A DNA stretch of 30,284 bases, taken from DATDRM01 sp035291705 (GTDB lineage: Bacteria; Chloroflexota; Anaerolineae; Anaerolineales; UBA4823). This document shows, piece by piece, positions 23,341 through 30,284 of this stretch. The stretch is taken from assembly GCA_035291705.1 (NCBI GenBank), contig DATDRM010000314.1, positions 1 to 30,284 on the forward strand, in the 5' to 3' direction. The translations under genes and the position numbers were made by a program. Below the pieces are notes generated by a model, which saw only the letters and a list, made by a program, of their open reading frames with translations, was not told the DNA's origin and ran no database searches. Position 1 is the stretch's first letter. Each line of letters opens with the position of its first letter.

Positions 23341-24138
23341 TCACTCCGAGTTATTATCTTCCCAACCCTCAAGGCGGAAAACCCGCGTCGCCAAATCTGC
23401 CAGTCCTGGAGTAAATACAGTGAGATAGTAAAGGATCATGGTTTGCGGTGGAATCATCACTCTTGATTTGCGATAGCGGATCGCCTTAATGATCGACCGG
23501 GCGACATACTCAGGTGAGATTTTAGCAGAAATCCAATGAAATTTGAGATGATCGATCATAGCGGTGTCCACGCGGCCTGGATAGATCATACTGATATTCA
23601 CCCCAGTCTTGTATAATTCCTGGCGTAATACCTCACCAAAGCCTCTCAGGGCAGACTTAGCAGCTACATAAGGGGCGTCTGGTGGAATGGGAGTGTGGGC
23701 ATCCATCGTTGATACCAGGACGATGTGACCGCTTCGATTCGCTAGCATGTTTGGTAGCACTGCCAGGACACCATAAACCTCACCATAGAAATTCACAGCC
23801 ATCGATTCCAATAAGGTTGGGATCGATAAATCAACGCAAGGCGAGCGAATGTATTGACCGGCATTTGCCACCAGGATATCAACACAACCCCATTCAGCAA
23901 TAGTCTGGTTTACAAGGTTCTCCACCTGATCCTTTTGCGTTACATCGGTTGGCACAACCAGTGCCTTGCGCCCAAAAGCCTCGATCTGGCGAGCGGTTTC
24001 CTGCAGAGCCACTCCATTCCGAGCACCAAGCGCCACATCGGCCCCACACTCAGCCAACGCCAACGCAGTCGCTCGCCCTATCCCAGCCGACGCGCCCGTA
24101 ACAATCGCCACCTTGTCAAGCAGAAATGGTCTCCCCAT
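23341..24138 (-). CDS. Short-chain dehydrogenase/reductase
   Basis: A 265-residue SDR. The cofactor motif TGASAGIG is at 14-21, NAG at 92-94, and the active site Tyr157-x3-Lys161 (PYVAAKSALRG). The residue 13 before the Tyr, where the catalytic Ser normally sits, is Thr144, with Ser143 beside it. The C-terminus (about 232-255) is hydrophobic (MILYYLTVFTPGLADLA) and may attach to the membrane, as in SDRs acting on sphingoid or lipid ketones. A GGAG lies 10 bases before the ATG. It is the first gene of the five-gene operon; its lipid-kinase and acyltransferase neighbours favour a lipid substrate. Confidence 0.9.
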   Translation of the reverse strand: MGRPFLLDKVAIVTGASAGIGRATALALAECGADVALGARNGVALQETARQIEAFGRKALVVPTDVTQKDQVENLVNQTIAEWGCVDILVANAGQYIRSPCVDLSIPTLLESMAVNFYGEVYGVLAVLPNMLANRSGHIVLVSTMDAHTPIPPDAPYVAAKSALRGFGEVLRQELYKTGVNISMIYPGRVDTAMIDHLKFHWISAKISPEYVARSIIKAIRYRKSRVMIPPQTMILYYLTVFTPGLADLATRVFRLEGWEDNNSE

Positions 24139-24200
24139 ATCGCATTTTCTCCAATTCTCTTATCTGCACATTACCCACTTCTTTTTTCGGAATTCATTTT

Positions 24201-24228
24201 CACGCTACACCTTTCACGTATCACGCTC
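24201..24228. repeat. 7-bp-period tandem repeat upstream of the AlaX promoter
   Basis: The + strand reads CACGCTA, CACCTTT, CACGTAT, CACGCTC, with CAC at exact 7-base steps (24201, 24208, 24215, 24222). It fills part of the gap between the divergent SDR and AlaX genes and ends 7 bases before the -35 box. Confidence 0.55.
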
Positions 24229-24234
24229 AACCTC

Positions 24235-24263
24235 TTGCACCCTTTACCATTCTTCTGTATACT
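24235..24263 (+). promoter_or_regulatory. Sigma-70 type promoter of the AlaX gene
   Basis: TTGCAC (24235-24240) and TATACT (24258-24263) are 17 bases apart. Transcription would start near 24270, giving a leader of about 23 bases that carries AAGGA 7 bases before the ATG. Confidence 0.65.
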
Positions 24264-24292
24264 TTTCGCCATCATCAGAAAAAGGAATACCC

Positions 24293-25045
24293 ATGACAAT
24301 CCTCCTATTCCAGACCGATAGCTACTTGCAATCCTTCGATGCCACCGTGATCGGCACGGACGAAGACGGCCATGCCGTTATTCTCGACCAATCCGCTTTT
24401 TATCCGGGCGGCGGTGGCCAACCATCCGACTCAGGCACGCTGAGCATCACCCGTGCCCAGGATGGCAAAGAGCTTGATCCTCCGCCTATTCTTCAGGTAA
24501 AACGTGCTCGGAAAATCGGCGACGATGTGGCTCACTACTTAGAGAATGATGTTCCGTTACCGGGAATCAACAGCATTGTTCACGGGCAAATAGATTGGGA
24601 CCGGCGTTACCAATTGATGCGCACGCATACCGCCATGCACATCCTGTGTGGCGTAATTTTTCACAACTATGGCGCTTCCGTGACTGGCGGCGACATGGAT
24701 CCGCTGGCAGGTCGTATGGATTTTGAATTTGAAACTATGCACAAAGATTTAGTCCAGGCAATCGAAACCGCTATTAACCAGGAAGTAACCAATGCTCGAC
24801 CGGTAAGGGTGGAGATCCTGCCCCGTGAAGTCGCCTTCCAGATCCCTGACTTAATTCGCACCAAGATCAACCTGCTACCCGAAGGCATCCAACAGGTGAG
24901 AGTAGTCGAAATTCAAGGCCTGGATCTACAGGCCGATGGCGGGACTCATGTTAAGAACACCTCCGAAGTCGGACGGATACGCATCGTAGACTACAAGAGC
25001 AAGGGAAAGATCAACAAGCGCATTTATGTTGAAATAGAGGATTAA
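24293..25045 (+). CDS. alaX: Alanyl-tRNA editing protein (AlaX family)
   Basis: A 250-residue free-standing editing domain that removes wrongly attached serine or glycine from tRNA-Ala. It opens with the AlaRS-like segment LDQSAFYPGGGGQPSDSG. The zinc site has HTAMH (His112, His116) and GGTH (His219). The usual Cys of CGGTH is Asp215 here (QADGGTHV), so the metal site differs from AlaRS. Start at ATG 24293 because AAGGA lies 7 bases upstream and a good promoter lies just before it. The frame is open upstream to 23966, but that stretch is antisense to the SDR gene and unlike the family. Confidence 0.92.
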   Translation: MTILLFQTDSYLQSFDATVIGTDEDGHAVILDQSAFYPGGGGQPSDSGTLSITRAQDGKELDPPPILQVKRARKIGDDVAHYLENDVPLPGINSIVHGQIDWDRRYQLMRTHTAMHILCGVIFHNYGASVTGGDMDPLAGRMDFEFETMHKDLVQAIETAINQEVTNARPVRVEILPREVAFQIPDLIRTKINLLPEGIQQVRVVEIQGLDLQADGGTHVKNTSEVGRIRIVDYKSKGKINKRIYVEIED

Positions 25046-25069
25046 ACGATTTGTGGATTAGGTGAACTA

Positions 25070-25099
25070 TTGACAGGTAAACGTGTAATTGGGGATACA
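25070..25099 (+). promoter_or_regulatory. Possible promoter of the FAD oxidoreductase gene
   Basis: A perfect TTGACA (25070-25075) is followed 18 bases later by GATACA (25094-25099), a modest -10 match. Transcription would start near 25106, just before the 8-bp repeat that leads into the gene. Confidence 0.4.
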
Positions 25100-25108
25100 A
25101 ATTGATAA

Positions 25109-25156
25109 AACTACTAGACTATCCGACTACCTGACTAACTGACTAAATGACTACTC
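25109..25156. repeat. 8-bp-period GACTA tandem repeat that contains the start codon of the FAD oxidoreductase gene
   Basis: GACTA occurs at 25117, 25125, 25133, 25141 and 25149, exactly 8 bases apart, with a degenerate sixth unit (AACTA) at 25109. The ATG at 25147 is formed by the join of the last two units. The array holds stops in more than one frame and takes the place where a Shine-Dalgarno would be. Confidence 0.75.
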
Positions 25157-26514
25157 CCCCCATCCTGATCTGCGGGGCTGGCATCGCCGGTATAAGCGCC
25201 GCATACCACCTGGCAGTACGCCATGGGATAGAAGACATCATCCTGGTCGATGAGCGCCCTCCCCTCAGCTTGACCAGTGATAAATCCACCGAATGCTACC
25301 GCAACTGGTGGCCTGGGCCAGGCAATTCCATGGTTTCTATGATGAACCGCAGTATCGATCTCCTCGAAGAGCTGGCGCACTCCAGCAGAAATGCCTTCCA
25401 CCTTAACCGGCGTGGTTACCTGTATCTGACCGCCACTCAGGCCAAGATTCCGGAAATGATCAGCGCAGCCGAGGAAACCTCCAGGCTAGGCGCTGGCCCA
25501 TTACGGATTCACCAAGGTTTACCAGGTGAATCGGCTTACCTGCCACCCGAACCACAAGAATTCGCCAGCCAACCCACAGGCGCCGACCTGCTCCTCGACC
25601 CTGCCTTGATCCACTACTACTTTCCTTACATTTCCGAAGATGCGGTTGCCGCGCTGCATGTGCGCCGCGCCGGCTGGTTTAGCGCGCAGCAGCTTGGCGC
25701 TTATTTATTAGACCAGGCACGCGCACACGGCGTGCGACTGGTCAAAGCTCGCCTCACAGGGATCGACGTCAATAAGGGGCGGGTAAATGCTGTTCACCTG
25801 GATGATGCCAGCCGGCTTGAAGTCCGAATATTCGTCAATGCTGCCGGCCCATATCTAAATACCGTCAGCCAGATGGTGGGGATCGATCTTCCGGTCTATT
25901 GCGAATTGCACTTTAAAGTTGGTTTCAAAGATCACTTAGGCGCTGTTCCGCGCGACGCTCCCCTGCTGATCTGGGCAGATCCGCAGACGCTTTCCTGGAC
26001 ACCCGAAGAACAACAGCTGCTGTCTAGCGATGATCATTCCCGTTGGCTCCTGAATGAATTGCCACCCGGCGTGCATACCCGCCCCGAAGGCCCAGCCGAT
26101 AGCCCAATCATATTAATGCTGTGGGAGTATCACACCAAAGTAGTTGAACCAGTTTGGCCCCCACCTCTGGATTTTGATTATCCGGAAATTGCCCTGCGCG
26201 GCCTAGCGACAATGATCCCCGCTTTGCGCTCCTATATCAGCAAGGCTCCCCGGCCTGCCCTTGACGGCGGCTACTATACCAGGACAAGGGAAAACCGTCC
26301 TCTGATCGGCCCTCTGCCGGTCGAAGGGACATATGTGATCGGCGCCTTATCCGGCTTTGGATTAATGGCCTCGCTCGCGGCAGGTGAACTGCTTACCGCC
26401 CACTTAACCGGGAGCGCACTGCCTCCCTACGCCCCGGCATTCTCATTATCCCGCTACGACGACCCAACATACCAGCAACTTCTTACGAACTGGGGGAGCT
26501 CCGGACAGCTTTGA
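25147..26514 (+). CDS. FAD-dependent oxidoreductase of the DAAO family
   Basis: This 455-residue protein has an N-terminal Rossmann fold with GAGIAG (residues 10-15) and Asp/Glu (VDERPP) at the end of the second strand for FAD binding. The C-terminal GALSGFGLMASLAAGELLTAHLTG is the second FAD-contacting motif. The family oxidises amines and amino acids (glycine, sarcosine, D-amino acids). STECYRNWWPGPGNSMVSMM near residue 60 marks a branch with a modified flavin-attachment region; the exact substrate is unknown. There is no Shine-Dalgarno because an 8-bp tandem repeat runs through the start codon. It is followed by a strong hairpin. Confidence 0.88.
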   Translation: MTTPPILICGAGIAGISAAYHLAVRHGIEDIILVDERPPLSLTSDKSTECYRNWWPGPGNSMVSMMNRSIDLLEELAHSSRNAFHLNRRGYLYLTATQAKIPEMISAAEETSRLGAGPLRIHQGLPGESAYLPPEPQEFASQPTGADLLLDPALIHYYFPYISEDAVAALHVRRAGWFSAQQLGAYLLDQARAHGVRLVKARLTGIDVNKGRVNAVHLDDASRLEVRIFVNAAGPYLNTVSQMVGIDLPVYCELHFKVGFKDHLGAVPRDAPLLIWADPQTLSWTPEEQQLLSSDDHSRWLLNELPPGVHTRPEGPADSPIILMLWEYHTKVVEPVWPPPLDFDYPEIALRGLATMIPALRSYISKAPRPALDGGYYTRTRENRPLIGPLPVEGTYVIGALSGFGLMASLAAGELLTAHLTGSALPPYAPAFSLSRYDDPTYQQLLTNWGSSGQL

Positions 26515-26520
26515 TAACAA

Positions 26521-26553
26521 AACTTCCCGAAAGTTCGAGACTTTCGGGAAGTT
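26521..26553. terminator. Perfect 14-bp hairpin between convergent genes
   Basis: The arm AACTTCCCGAAAGT (26521-26534) pairs perfectly with 26540-26553 around a 5-base loop. On the minus strand it is followed by TTTTGTT, a usable terminator for the small secreted-protein gene. On the + strand the U-tract is missing, so it may act mainly as a 3'-end stabiliser for the oxidoreductase mRNA. Confidence 0.75.
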
Positions 26554-26576
26554 GAAACTAAGAATGTATCATTTTC

Positions 26577-26969
26577 CTATTTGTAGAACCAGTTTTTCCC
26601 AGCTGGGGAATCATCGATATGGATCTTCTCCATTCCAGGTTCGCCCCAATTCGGTGCGTCGCCATAGCAGCGGGTGAAGATCAGGCGCTTATGGGTCGTC
26701 AGGTCGACAGTGCCGGAGTTCGATTCACCACAGGCAAAGGTTGTCCGCTGGTAGACATCCCTCTCGACGGTGAACCATTTCGTCTCTCCTGCTGGAACAG
26801 TCAGGAAATAATAAGCGGTCTCTCCAATTAAGCTAATTGAAGCGCTTTCTTCAGACTTGTTGATAACTTCAATCCGGATCAGATCTTCCTGGGCCAATGC
26901 AACAGCCGTGGTGAGGAACAAGGTTGCCAGCAAGGCGAACAATACAGCTACAAGCATTTTCTTACTCAT
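26577..26969 (-). CDS. Small secreted protein of unknown function
   Basis: A 130-residue protein with a clear Sec signal peptide (MSKKMLVAVLFALLATLF, cleavage likely after ALA-Q at about residue 26). The mature part, about 104 residues, looks all-beta and has two Cys (FACGES and FTRCYG) that may form a disulfide. No catalytic motif or known family is recognised. AAGGAG 7 bases before ATG 26969 fixes the start; the frame is open to 27050 but the added residues only hide the signal peptide. It is transcribed alone toward the hairpin at 26521. Confidence 0.75.
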   Translation of the reverse strand: MSKKMLVAVLFALLATLFLTTAVALAQEDLIRIEVINKSEESASISLIGETAYYFLTVPAGETKWFTVERDVYQRTTFACGESNSGTVDLTTHKRLIFTRCYGDAPNWGEPGMEKIHIDDSPAGKNWFYK

Positions 26970-27032
26970 CTTGACTCTCCTTCCATAAATCTTGACCTGA
27001 AATATCGTTTCAAGCAACTTGGTTAGAAGAAT

Positions 27033-27061
27033 TTTAGTTCCGCATACCATAGCTTTACAAT
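27033..27061 (+). promoter_or_regulatory. Weak candidate promoter of the aminotransferase gene
   Basis: TACAAT (27056-27061) is a good -10 box ending 18 bases before the ATG. The -35 position 17 bases upstream reads TTTAGT, a poor match. Confidence 0.25.
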
Positions 27062-27079
27062 GACCAGAAAGTACTAAAA

Positions 27080-28234
27080 ATGAATAAAGACCTTTTCCTC
27101 CTCGATCCTGAGGTGATCTTCCTCAACCATGGCTCATTTGGTGCCTGCCCAAAGACAGTATTTGAGGTTTACCAGAATTGGCAGCGCGAATTGGAACGCC
27201 AGCCGGTCGAATTCTTAAGCCGGCGTATCGCCGATCTTTTAGCCGAGGCGCGTACCCAGCTGGCAGCGTATCTGGGCGTTGAATCCGATGAAGTAGTCTA
27301 TTTCTCTAACCCAACCATGGCGATCAATATGGTCGCCCGCAGCCTGGATTTGCATCCTGGCGATGAAGTCTTGGCCAGCGACCACGAATACGGGGCACTA
27401 GATCGTACCTGGCGCTTCATCTGCCGCCAGAAAGGCGCCAAATACATTCAACGGCCTATCGCACTGCCAATCACCAGCCAGGCGGACGTCGTCGAGGCAT
27501 TTTGGCAAGGAGTATCAGAGCATACACGCGTGATATTCATCAGCCACATCACCAGCCCCACGGCGTTAGTTTTCCCTGTCGAGGAGATCTGCCAGCGTGC
27601 CCGGACTGCAGGTATCCTGACCATCGTCGACGGCGCGCATGCGCCAGGCCAAATTCAACTGGATCTCAACGTGATCGGTGCCGACTTCTACGCAGGAGCC
27701 TGCCATAAATGGCTATGCGCACCAAAGGGTGCGGGTTTTCTCTTCGCCCGCCGCTCTATTCAGTCTCGGCTCGCTCCCCTGGTCGTCAGCTGGGGCTACG
27801 AAAGCGAGAAACCTGGCCCATCACAATTTATCGATTATCACGAATGGCAGGGAACGCGTGACCTATCTGCTTTCCTCTCCGTCCCCGCTGCTATCGAATT
27901 TCAAGCTCTACACGATTGGCGAGCTGTGCGCCGTCGCTGTCATGCTCTCGCCAGCCAGACCCGCGCCCGAATCAACACCCTCACAGACCTGCCAGCCATT
28001 TGCCCGGATTCGCCAGAGTGGTACGGACAAATGTTCGTTGCCTTGCTCCCAGCAGGGATTGACACCGACGACCTGAAAGCGCGCCTATACGAAGAATACC
28101 GCATCGAAGTCCCCCTGCATCGCTGGAATAACCAACCGCTGATCCGCGTCTCGTTCCAGGTTTACAACGACACGGTGGATACGGATGCCTTACTCATGGC
28201 TTTGAGAGAATTACTCGATCGCCGTACAATTTGA
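27080..28234 (+). CDS. Class V aminotransferase, isopenicillin-N epimerase-like
   Basis: A 384-residue PLP enzyme. It opens with FLNHGSFGACPKTV, the isopenicillin-N epimerase (CefD)-like signature. Asp184 in TIVDGAHAPGQ pairs with the PLP ring nitrogen, and Lys210 in GACHKWLCAPKG forms the Schiff base. Relatives include epimerases, cysteine desulfurase-like enzymes and ergothioneine C-S lyases; no beta-lactam gene is near, so the CefD name reflects family only. The gene stands alone, between a divergent secreted-protein gene and a convergent transporter gene 17 bases away. Confidence 0.88.
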   Translation: MNKDLFLLDPEVIFLNHGSFGACPKTVFEVYQNWQRELERQPVEFLSRRIADLLAEARTQLAAYLGVESDEVVYFSNPTMAINMVARSLDLHPGDEVLASDHEYGALDRTWRFICRQKGAKYIQRPIALPITSQADVVEAFWQGVSEHTRVIFISHITSPTALVFPVEEICQRARTAGILTIVDGAHAPGQIQLDLNVIGADFYAGACHKWLCAPKGAGFLFARRSIQSRLAPLVVSWGYESEKPGPSQFIDYHEWQGTRDLSAFLSVPAAIEFQALHDWRAVRRRCHALASQTRARINTLTDLPAICPDSPEWYGQMFVALLPAGIDTDDLKARLYEEYRIEVPLHRWNNQPLIRVSFQVYNDTVDTDALLMALRELLDRRTI

Positions 28235-28251
28235 ACTCCCTGGTTGTTGCG

Positions 28252-29169
28252 TCACCCCTTGGAACTATTAACCCACTGAGAGGGCAGCTGCGCCATCAGC
28301 ATCGCCGCTACCATCAAGACACAACCCAGGATCTGCACCCCAGTCAAGCTTTCATCCAACAATAACCAGCCAAATAAAGCGGCAAACACCGCCTCAGCGC
28401 TTAAAATAATCGCCGCATCGGAAGGAGAGGTTTCTTTTTGGCCAACCAGCTGCAGGGTATATCCAACTCCGATGGAGAGTACACCAGTGTAGACCACCGT
28501 CCACCACGCGGCAGCCCATCCTTGCCAGACATCTCCCTGGGAAATTGCAGAGATCACCATCAAGCTCAGCAACCCACAAACGAGGTTTTGACCGATGGCG
28601 ATGCGTAAAACCGGTCCCCGTCGCACCAATAAACTGACCAGGATGACGTGAAAAGCCCAAAGCACTGCGCCGATGAATTCCAATCCATCCCCAGGGGCGA
28701 GACGTAGGTGTCCTCCTGTACTTAATAAGAACATCCCCACAGCTGCCAACCCGGTCGCCGCCAGCACTGCCGGGCGGGGCCATTGCCTCCACCCAACCGC
28801 GAGCAGGATGGGCACAAAAACTACGTATAAACCGGTGATAAACCCAGCATTGCCAGCCGTTGTAAACCGCATCCCAAGAGTTTGGAGACTCGCGCCAATA
28901 AACAGCACCATCCCGGCCAAGATCACCCCCAGCAACGTCCGCCGGTCGAGGCTGCGTCTCGCATCATTCAGTCGCCCGGTACGCCATTCCAGGGGTAAGA
29001 GCACCAACGCGCCAAGTATAAAACGCATCCCGTTGAATAAGTAAATATCCATATGCGTCGCTGCGACGCGTTGGGCGACAAAGGCGCTGCCCCAGATCAG
29101 GGAGACGAGCAGCAAGGTCAGGTCGGCCTTTATTCGCCTGGCGCTGGCCAGGGTAAATTCCTGAGTCAT
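28252..29169 (-). CDS. DMT superfamily transporter (EamA family)
   Basis: This 305-residue inner-membrane protein has two EamA halves with about ten helices (LLLVSLIWGSAFVAQRVA near residue 20; GFITGLYVVFVPILLAVGW; SLIGVGYTL-type and LSAEAVFAALFGWLLLDE in the second half). EamA carriers export amino acids, nucleotides or metabolites. ATG 29169 is preferred, with GGGAG 4 bases upstream; a TTG at 29196 would overlap the upstream oxidase stop and adds nine residues. Being directly downstream of an amine-oxidase gene suggests co-expression and perhaps transport of a related amine, which is inference. Confidence 0.9.
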   Translation of the reverse strand: MTQEFTLASARRIKADLTLLLVSLIWGSAFVAQRVAATHMDIYLFNGMRFILGALVLLPLEWRTGRLNDARRSLDRRTLLGVILAGMVLFIGASLQTLGMRFTTAGNAGFITGLYVVFVPILLAVGWRQWPRPAVLAATGLAAVGMFLLSTGGHLRLAPGDGLEFIGAVLWAFHVILVSLLVRRGPVLRIAIGQNLVCGLLSLMVISAISQGDVWQGWAAAWWTVVYTGVLSIGVGYTLQLVGQKETSPSDAAIILSAEAVFAALFGWLLLDESLTGVQILGCVLMVAAMLMAQLPSQWVNSSKG

Positions 29170-29186
29170 CCAGCTCCCAGAATTCC

Positions 29187-30284
29187 CTAATGCCAAATAT
29201 TTTCGTAGGAGTGCTTGCCGGTAAGCAATTTTCCTTCGGAAAACCGCTCCAATCGGAAGGGGGCAATATCGACCATCTTAGCCTGTCCCTCCACAATCAG
29301 CTCCGCCAAACAAGCGCCTACAGCCGGGGCGATCTTAAATCCTGTCCCACTGAAACCACAGGCCAGATAAAAGCCATCTAAACCGCTTGGTCCAAGGATC
29401 GCCCGCTGGTCCGGCGTGATGCCATCATAGCCGCCGTGGGCGCTGTGTAGCGAACCCCGATCCATCCCAGGAATTCGCTTGCAGATACGCTCGATAGCCC
29501 GTTCGACGAAGCCTGGCTTGGAGTGGTCAGTGTCCCCTTCCGGGGATTCACCGATCGGATTAGCGTCTTCCAACCCAACCAGGGTCAGGCCGCCAGTTTC
29601 GGGTCGAAAGTACATTTCATTTGGAAAGTCAATCACCGTTGGGTGAGTTTGTCCCAAATCCTTTGGCCGCCGGATAAACATGGTGTCATGCTGCCAGGTG
29701 GTGACTGGTAAGTCTAGCCCAGCCATCTGCCCAATCTGGGCGGCCCATGCCCCGGCAGCGTTTACAACCACAGCTGAAGAAAACTCCCCCTGGCTGGTCT
29801 GCACACCAATCACCCGATCGCCTTTGATTTGCATCCCAAGCACCTCGCAATTCTGCACCAGGCGCGCCCCACGTCGCCGGGCAGAATCCAGGAAAGTCTG
29901 AGTCGTGCTGCTCGGGTCAGCATAACCAGATTCGGGCTCATACGCCGCGTATTCCATGTCATCCGTTTTGAAAGCGGGTGCTAGTCGCTGGACATCGTCC
30001 GCAGTGATCACGAGTGAGGGAATCCCGATGTGTTGGTGCATGGTCACATTAGCTCTTAATTGGTCGACGTACTGCGGTCTTACAAATTGTAAAAAACCAG
30101 TGCGAGTAAAACCACACTCTCCACCAACCATTTCAGCCCAGTTCCGGAAATATTGGAACGACTCCCAAGCTAATCGCGATTCTGGTTCCAGGTCATAATG
30201 CAACCTTACCAGACCACTCGATCGCCCTGTTGCGCCTGAGGCGATAAACCTGCGTTCCAACACCAATGACTTAAGCCCGCGTTG
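29187..30284 (-). CDS. FAD-dependent oxidoreductase, DAAO/sarcosine oxidase-like, 5' end outside the window
   Basis: At least 365 residues are visible and the frame stays open to the window edge. The first visible residues (RGLKSLVLERRFIASGATG) correspond to the end of the FAD-binding Rossmann strand, so the GxGxxG motif lies just beyond the edge. RSSGLVRLHYDLEPES is the flavin-adjacent loop seen in sarcosine oxidase beta-like proteins. The C-terminal DGFYLACGFSGTGFKIAPAVG closes the FAD site. It should oxidise a secondary amine or amino acid. It is not the same as the oxidase at 25147, sharing only the fold. The EamA transporter gene follows 17 bases later. Confidence 0.9.
   Translation of the reverse strand, partial: QRGLKSLVLERRFIASGATGRSSGLVRLHYDLEPESRLAWESFQYFRNWAEMVGGECGFTRTGFLQFVRPQYVDQLRANVTMHQHIGIPSLVITADDVQRLAPAFKTDDMEYAAYEPESGYADPSSTTQTFLDSARRRGARLVQNCEVLGMQIKGDRVIGVQTSQGEFSSAVVVNAAGAWAAQIGQMAGLDLPVTTWQHDTMFIRRPKDLGQTHPTVIDFPNEMYFRPETGGLTLVGLEDANPIGESPEGDTDHSKPGFVERAIERICKRIPGMDRGSLHSAHGGYDGITPDQRAILGPSGLDGFYLACGFSGTGFKIAPAVGACLAELIVEGQAKMVDIAPFRLERFSEGKLLTGKHSYENIWH

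Noticed and set aside
23966..24292. Upstream extension of the AlaX frame
   Set aside because: It is antisense to the SDR gene, encodes sequence unlike the family, and the promoter and Shine-Dalgarno at 24235-24292 support ATG 24293.
26970..27050. Extended N-terminus of the small secreted protein
   Set aside because: The strong AAGGAG and the signal peptide both point to ATG 26969.
29187..30284. Truncated oxidase pseudogene
   Set aside because: The apparent missing N-terminus is due to the window edge; the frame continues in family-like sequence to the last base.

Overview
The window looks like a piece of an anaerobic bacterial chromosome, most likely from Chloroflexota (Anaerolineae-like). 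That placement is inference: it rests on the mix of a tungsten-type aldehyde:ferredoxin oxidoreductase, a Mut7-C/ubiquitin-fold protein, YtxH and DUF309 proteins, and lipoproteins with Thr/Pro-rich linkers. No rRNA or other phylogenetic marker beyond trpS is present. Coding density is very high, with about 25 genes, many overlapping by 4 bp, and no gene-free stretch over 300 bases. I saw no tRNA, CRISPR array, insertion sequence or phage gene.

Layout. 1-4443 (+): the end of a DUF35 OB-fold gene, a large modular lipoprotein, a two-domain glyoxalase-fold (CatE-like) protein, then a ytxG/ytxH-like envelope pair ending at a hairpin terminator. 4520-7980 (-): an AOR-family oxidoreductase translationally coupled to the NAD(P)H-hydrate repair enzyme NnrE-NnrD. 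8090-8836 (+): a Mut7-C protein. 8851-11795 (-): a receiver-like/DUF309 fusion, trpS and a three-zinc-ribbon membrane protein. 11826-15266 (-): a histone-deacetylase-fold amidohydrolase, an OsmC protein, a creatinase-like M24 protein and an HD phosphohydrolase. 15368-16126 (+): a predicted lipoprotein form of L-isoaspartyl methyltransferase, whose 3' end overlaps that of a polytopic spermidine-synthase-like protein (16070-18580, -). 18588-24138 (-): a tightly packed five-gene operon of SDR, lipid/diacylglycerol kinase, PlsC-like acyltransferase, an unrecognised 512-residue protein and an FGGY carbohydrate kinase. 24293-26514 (+): an alanyl-tRNA editing protein and an FAD amino-acid oxidase. 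The right end has a small secreted protein (-), a class V aminotransferase (+), an EamA transporter (-) and a second FAD amine oxidase cut by the window edge.

The least explained structures are: (1) short-period tandem repeats (7, 8 and 16 bp) placed exactly on gene borders, where they supply start codons, N-terminal extensions, C-terminal residues and stop codons; two unrelated genes end in nearly the same repeat-encoded tail; (2) the operon containing the unrecognised 512-residue protein; (3) several promoters whose -10 box lies so close to the ATG that the mRNA should be leaderless; and (4) enzymes with changed active-site residues (M24 protein, PlsC homolog, AlaX, SDR, AOR). All function calls come from reading motifs by eye; no database search was run.
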